A DNA stretch of 5,617 nt, from NCBI GenBank assembly GCA_964594905.1, contig CAZQOI010000138.1, forward strand, positions 1-5,617, written 5' to 3'. Positions 5,074-5,617 of the stretch are shown piece by piece (positions within the stretch are counted from its first letter, which is position 1; every line of letters begins with the position of its first letter). The DNA comes from Granulosicoccus sp964594905 (GTDB lineage: Bacteria > Pseudomonadota > Gammaproteobacteria > Granulosicoccales > Granulosicoccaceae). The position numbers and the translations under genes are program-made. Under the pieces are notes generated by a model. It made no database searches. It was not told the DNA's origin and was given only the letters and a program-made list of their open reading frames with translations.

Positions 5074-5617
5074 GCAAAACTCTACCTGGCGCTGTTTTTA
5101 CTTGCGCTGTTGATACCGCAGGCAGGTGCTCAGTCTGTCACGTCACCGCGCTGCAGCGGCAATGATCGAGTGACCGAGCAGTTTGACAATGGAGCTGTCT
5201 GGGATTTTTGTTGGGAATCCAGAGTACGCGAACATCTTGTGCTGACTGATGTATTTTATACCCCACCAGACGGCCTGCCAAAACAAATATTAAGTTCGGC
5301 AAGGCTCAGTCAGTTGCACGTCGCTTATGACGATAGCCAAGTGACTTATAACGATATAACTCAATTCGGTCTCGGTGGTGGTTTCATGATCGAACTGGAC
5401 GAGCAAGACTGCCCTATTGGCACACTGTTGCGGGTGCAATCGCGTAATGGTATCTGCAAATGGCGTAGTCGTGACAAACAAGGTTATCGCACACCCGGGC
5501 GATCTGTAAAAGCAGAGAGTCTTAACCTCTTTTCTATTTCACAAGTCGGGGCTTACGCATATATTTCCAGTTGGTCTTTCTACGCTAACGGTGCAATAGA
5601 ACCTGCAATTGGAGCAA
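5071..5617 (+). CDS. Second secreted CAO-like paralogue (C-terminus beyond window edge)
   Basis: An open frame of 182 visible residues runs off the right edge. It starts with a signal peptide (MAKLYLALFLLALLIP, likely cleavage after Ala20 in A-G-A). It is a paralogue of the preceding gene: Cys28 and Cys47 sit at identical numbers in both, within C-S...FD-x-GA-x-W-x-x-C, and a second pair, Cys114-X14-Cys129, matches Cys119/Cys134 there and the conserved CAO disulfide. The stretch QVGAYAYISSWSFYANG (158-174) aligns without gaps with the CAO TPQ block (V-G-N-Y-D/E-Y...W.F...DG). Tyr162 falls on the cofactor tyrosine and Tyr164 on the second conserved Tyr, but the invariant Asn is Ala161 and the acidic residue is Ala163. 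The catalytic-base Asp aligns with Gln98, although Asp95 is nearby. The copper-ligand region lies beyond the window, so it remains open whether this copy could bind copper. It is closer to true CAOs around the Tyr than its neighbour, but its function is likewise unproven. Confidence 0.82.
   Translation, partial: MAKLYLALFLLALLIPQAGAQSVTSPRCSGNDRVTEQFDNGAVWDFCWESRVREHLVLTDVFYTPPDGLPKQILSSARLSQLHVAYDDSQVTYNDITQFGLGGGFMIELDEQDCPIGTLLRVQSRNGICKWRSRDKQGYRTPGRSVKAESLNLFSISQVGAYAYISSWSFYANGAIEPAIGA

Noticed and set aside
4403..5481. Minus-strand open frames of 83 and 63 codons at 4403..4654 and 5290..5481
   Set aside because: They are antisense to the CAO-like genes, which have signal peptides and conserved motifs. 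Nothing supports coding on the minus strand.
1..5617. CRISPR arrays, tRNA or rRNA genes, insertion sequences, attachment sites, riboswitches
   Set aside because: Almost all the sequence is protein-coding, and I saw no spaced direct repeats, transposase motifs, terminal inverted repeats or structured RNA signatures on reading both strands.

Overview
The window looks like chromosomal DNA from a marine-type gammaproteobacterium of roughly balanced GC content. The lineage call is inference. It rests on the RecQ sequence, which closely resembles the enterobacterial enzyme with the same zinc-site spacing, and on a DUF3581-type protein, a family I know mainly from Gammaproteobacteria. I cannot name a genus. 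The window has two divergently transcribed gene sets separated by only 30 bp, almost no non-coding DNA, and no tRNA, rRNA, CRISPR array or insertion sequence that I can see.

Left block, minus strand (3299 down to 1). Four genes form a chain in which each overlaps the next: a gamma-glutamylcyclotransferase-fold protein (2712..3299), a DUF3581 protein with a MaoC-hydratase-like motif (1991..2725), an HSD10-type NAD-dependent 3-hydroxyacyl-CoA dehydrogenase (1231..2001) and the RecQ DNA helicase (1259 down past the window edge). The overlaps are 14, 11 and 29 bp, so one polycistronic mRNA with translational coupling is likely. The pairing of a putative enoyl-CoA-hydratase-like hot-dog protein with a 3-hydroxyacyl-CoA dehydrogenase suggests two successive acyl-CoA steps. 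RecQ appears to share only the transcript.

Right block, plus strand (3330 to the window end). Three genes, each starting with a clear Sec signal peptide, are packed with a 5-nt gap and then a 1-nt overlap. None would be named by casual inspection. The second and third products (3917..5071 and 5071..>5617) are paralogues of each other and align with the C-terminal catalytic domain of copper amine oxidases (CAOs). They keep the conserved disulfide cysteines, the tyrosine that becomes the TPQ cofactor, and in the complete copy the C-terminal 'AED-P...VGF-L-P' block. The complete copy has lost all three copper-binding histidines (Ala208, Ile210 and Trp349 stand in their places). Both copies have lost the Asn before the cofactor Tyr. 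The first gene of the set (3330..3911) resembles the small N-terminal alpha/beta domains of CAOs and seems to contain two copies of that unit. The set therefore reads as a split, duplicated and degenerate copper-amine-oxidase-like secreted system, and it is the most interesting content of the window.

A perfect 11-bp inverted repeat with a 5-nt loop lies inside the second gene of this set (4612..4638).
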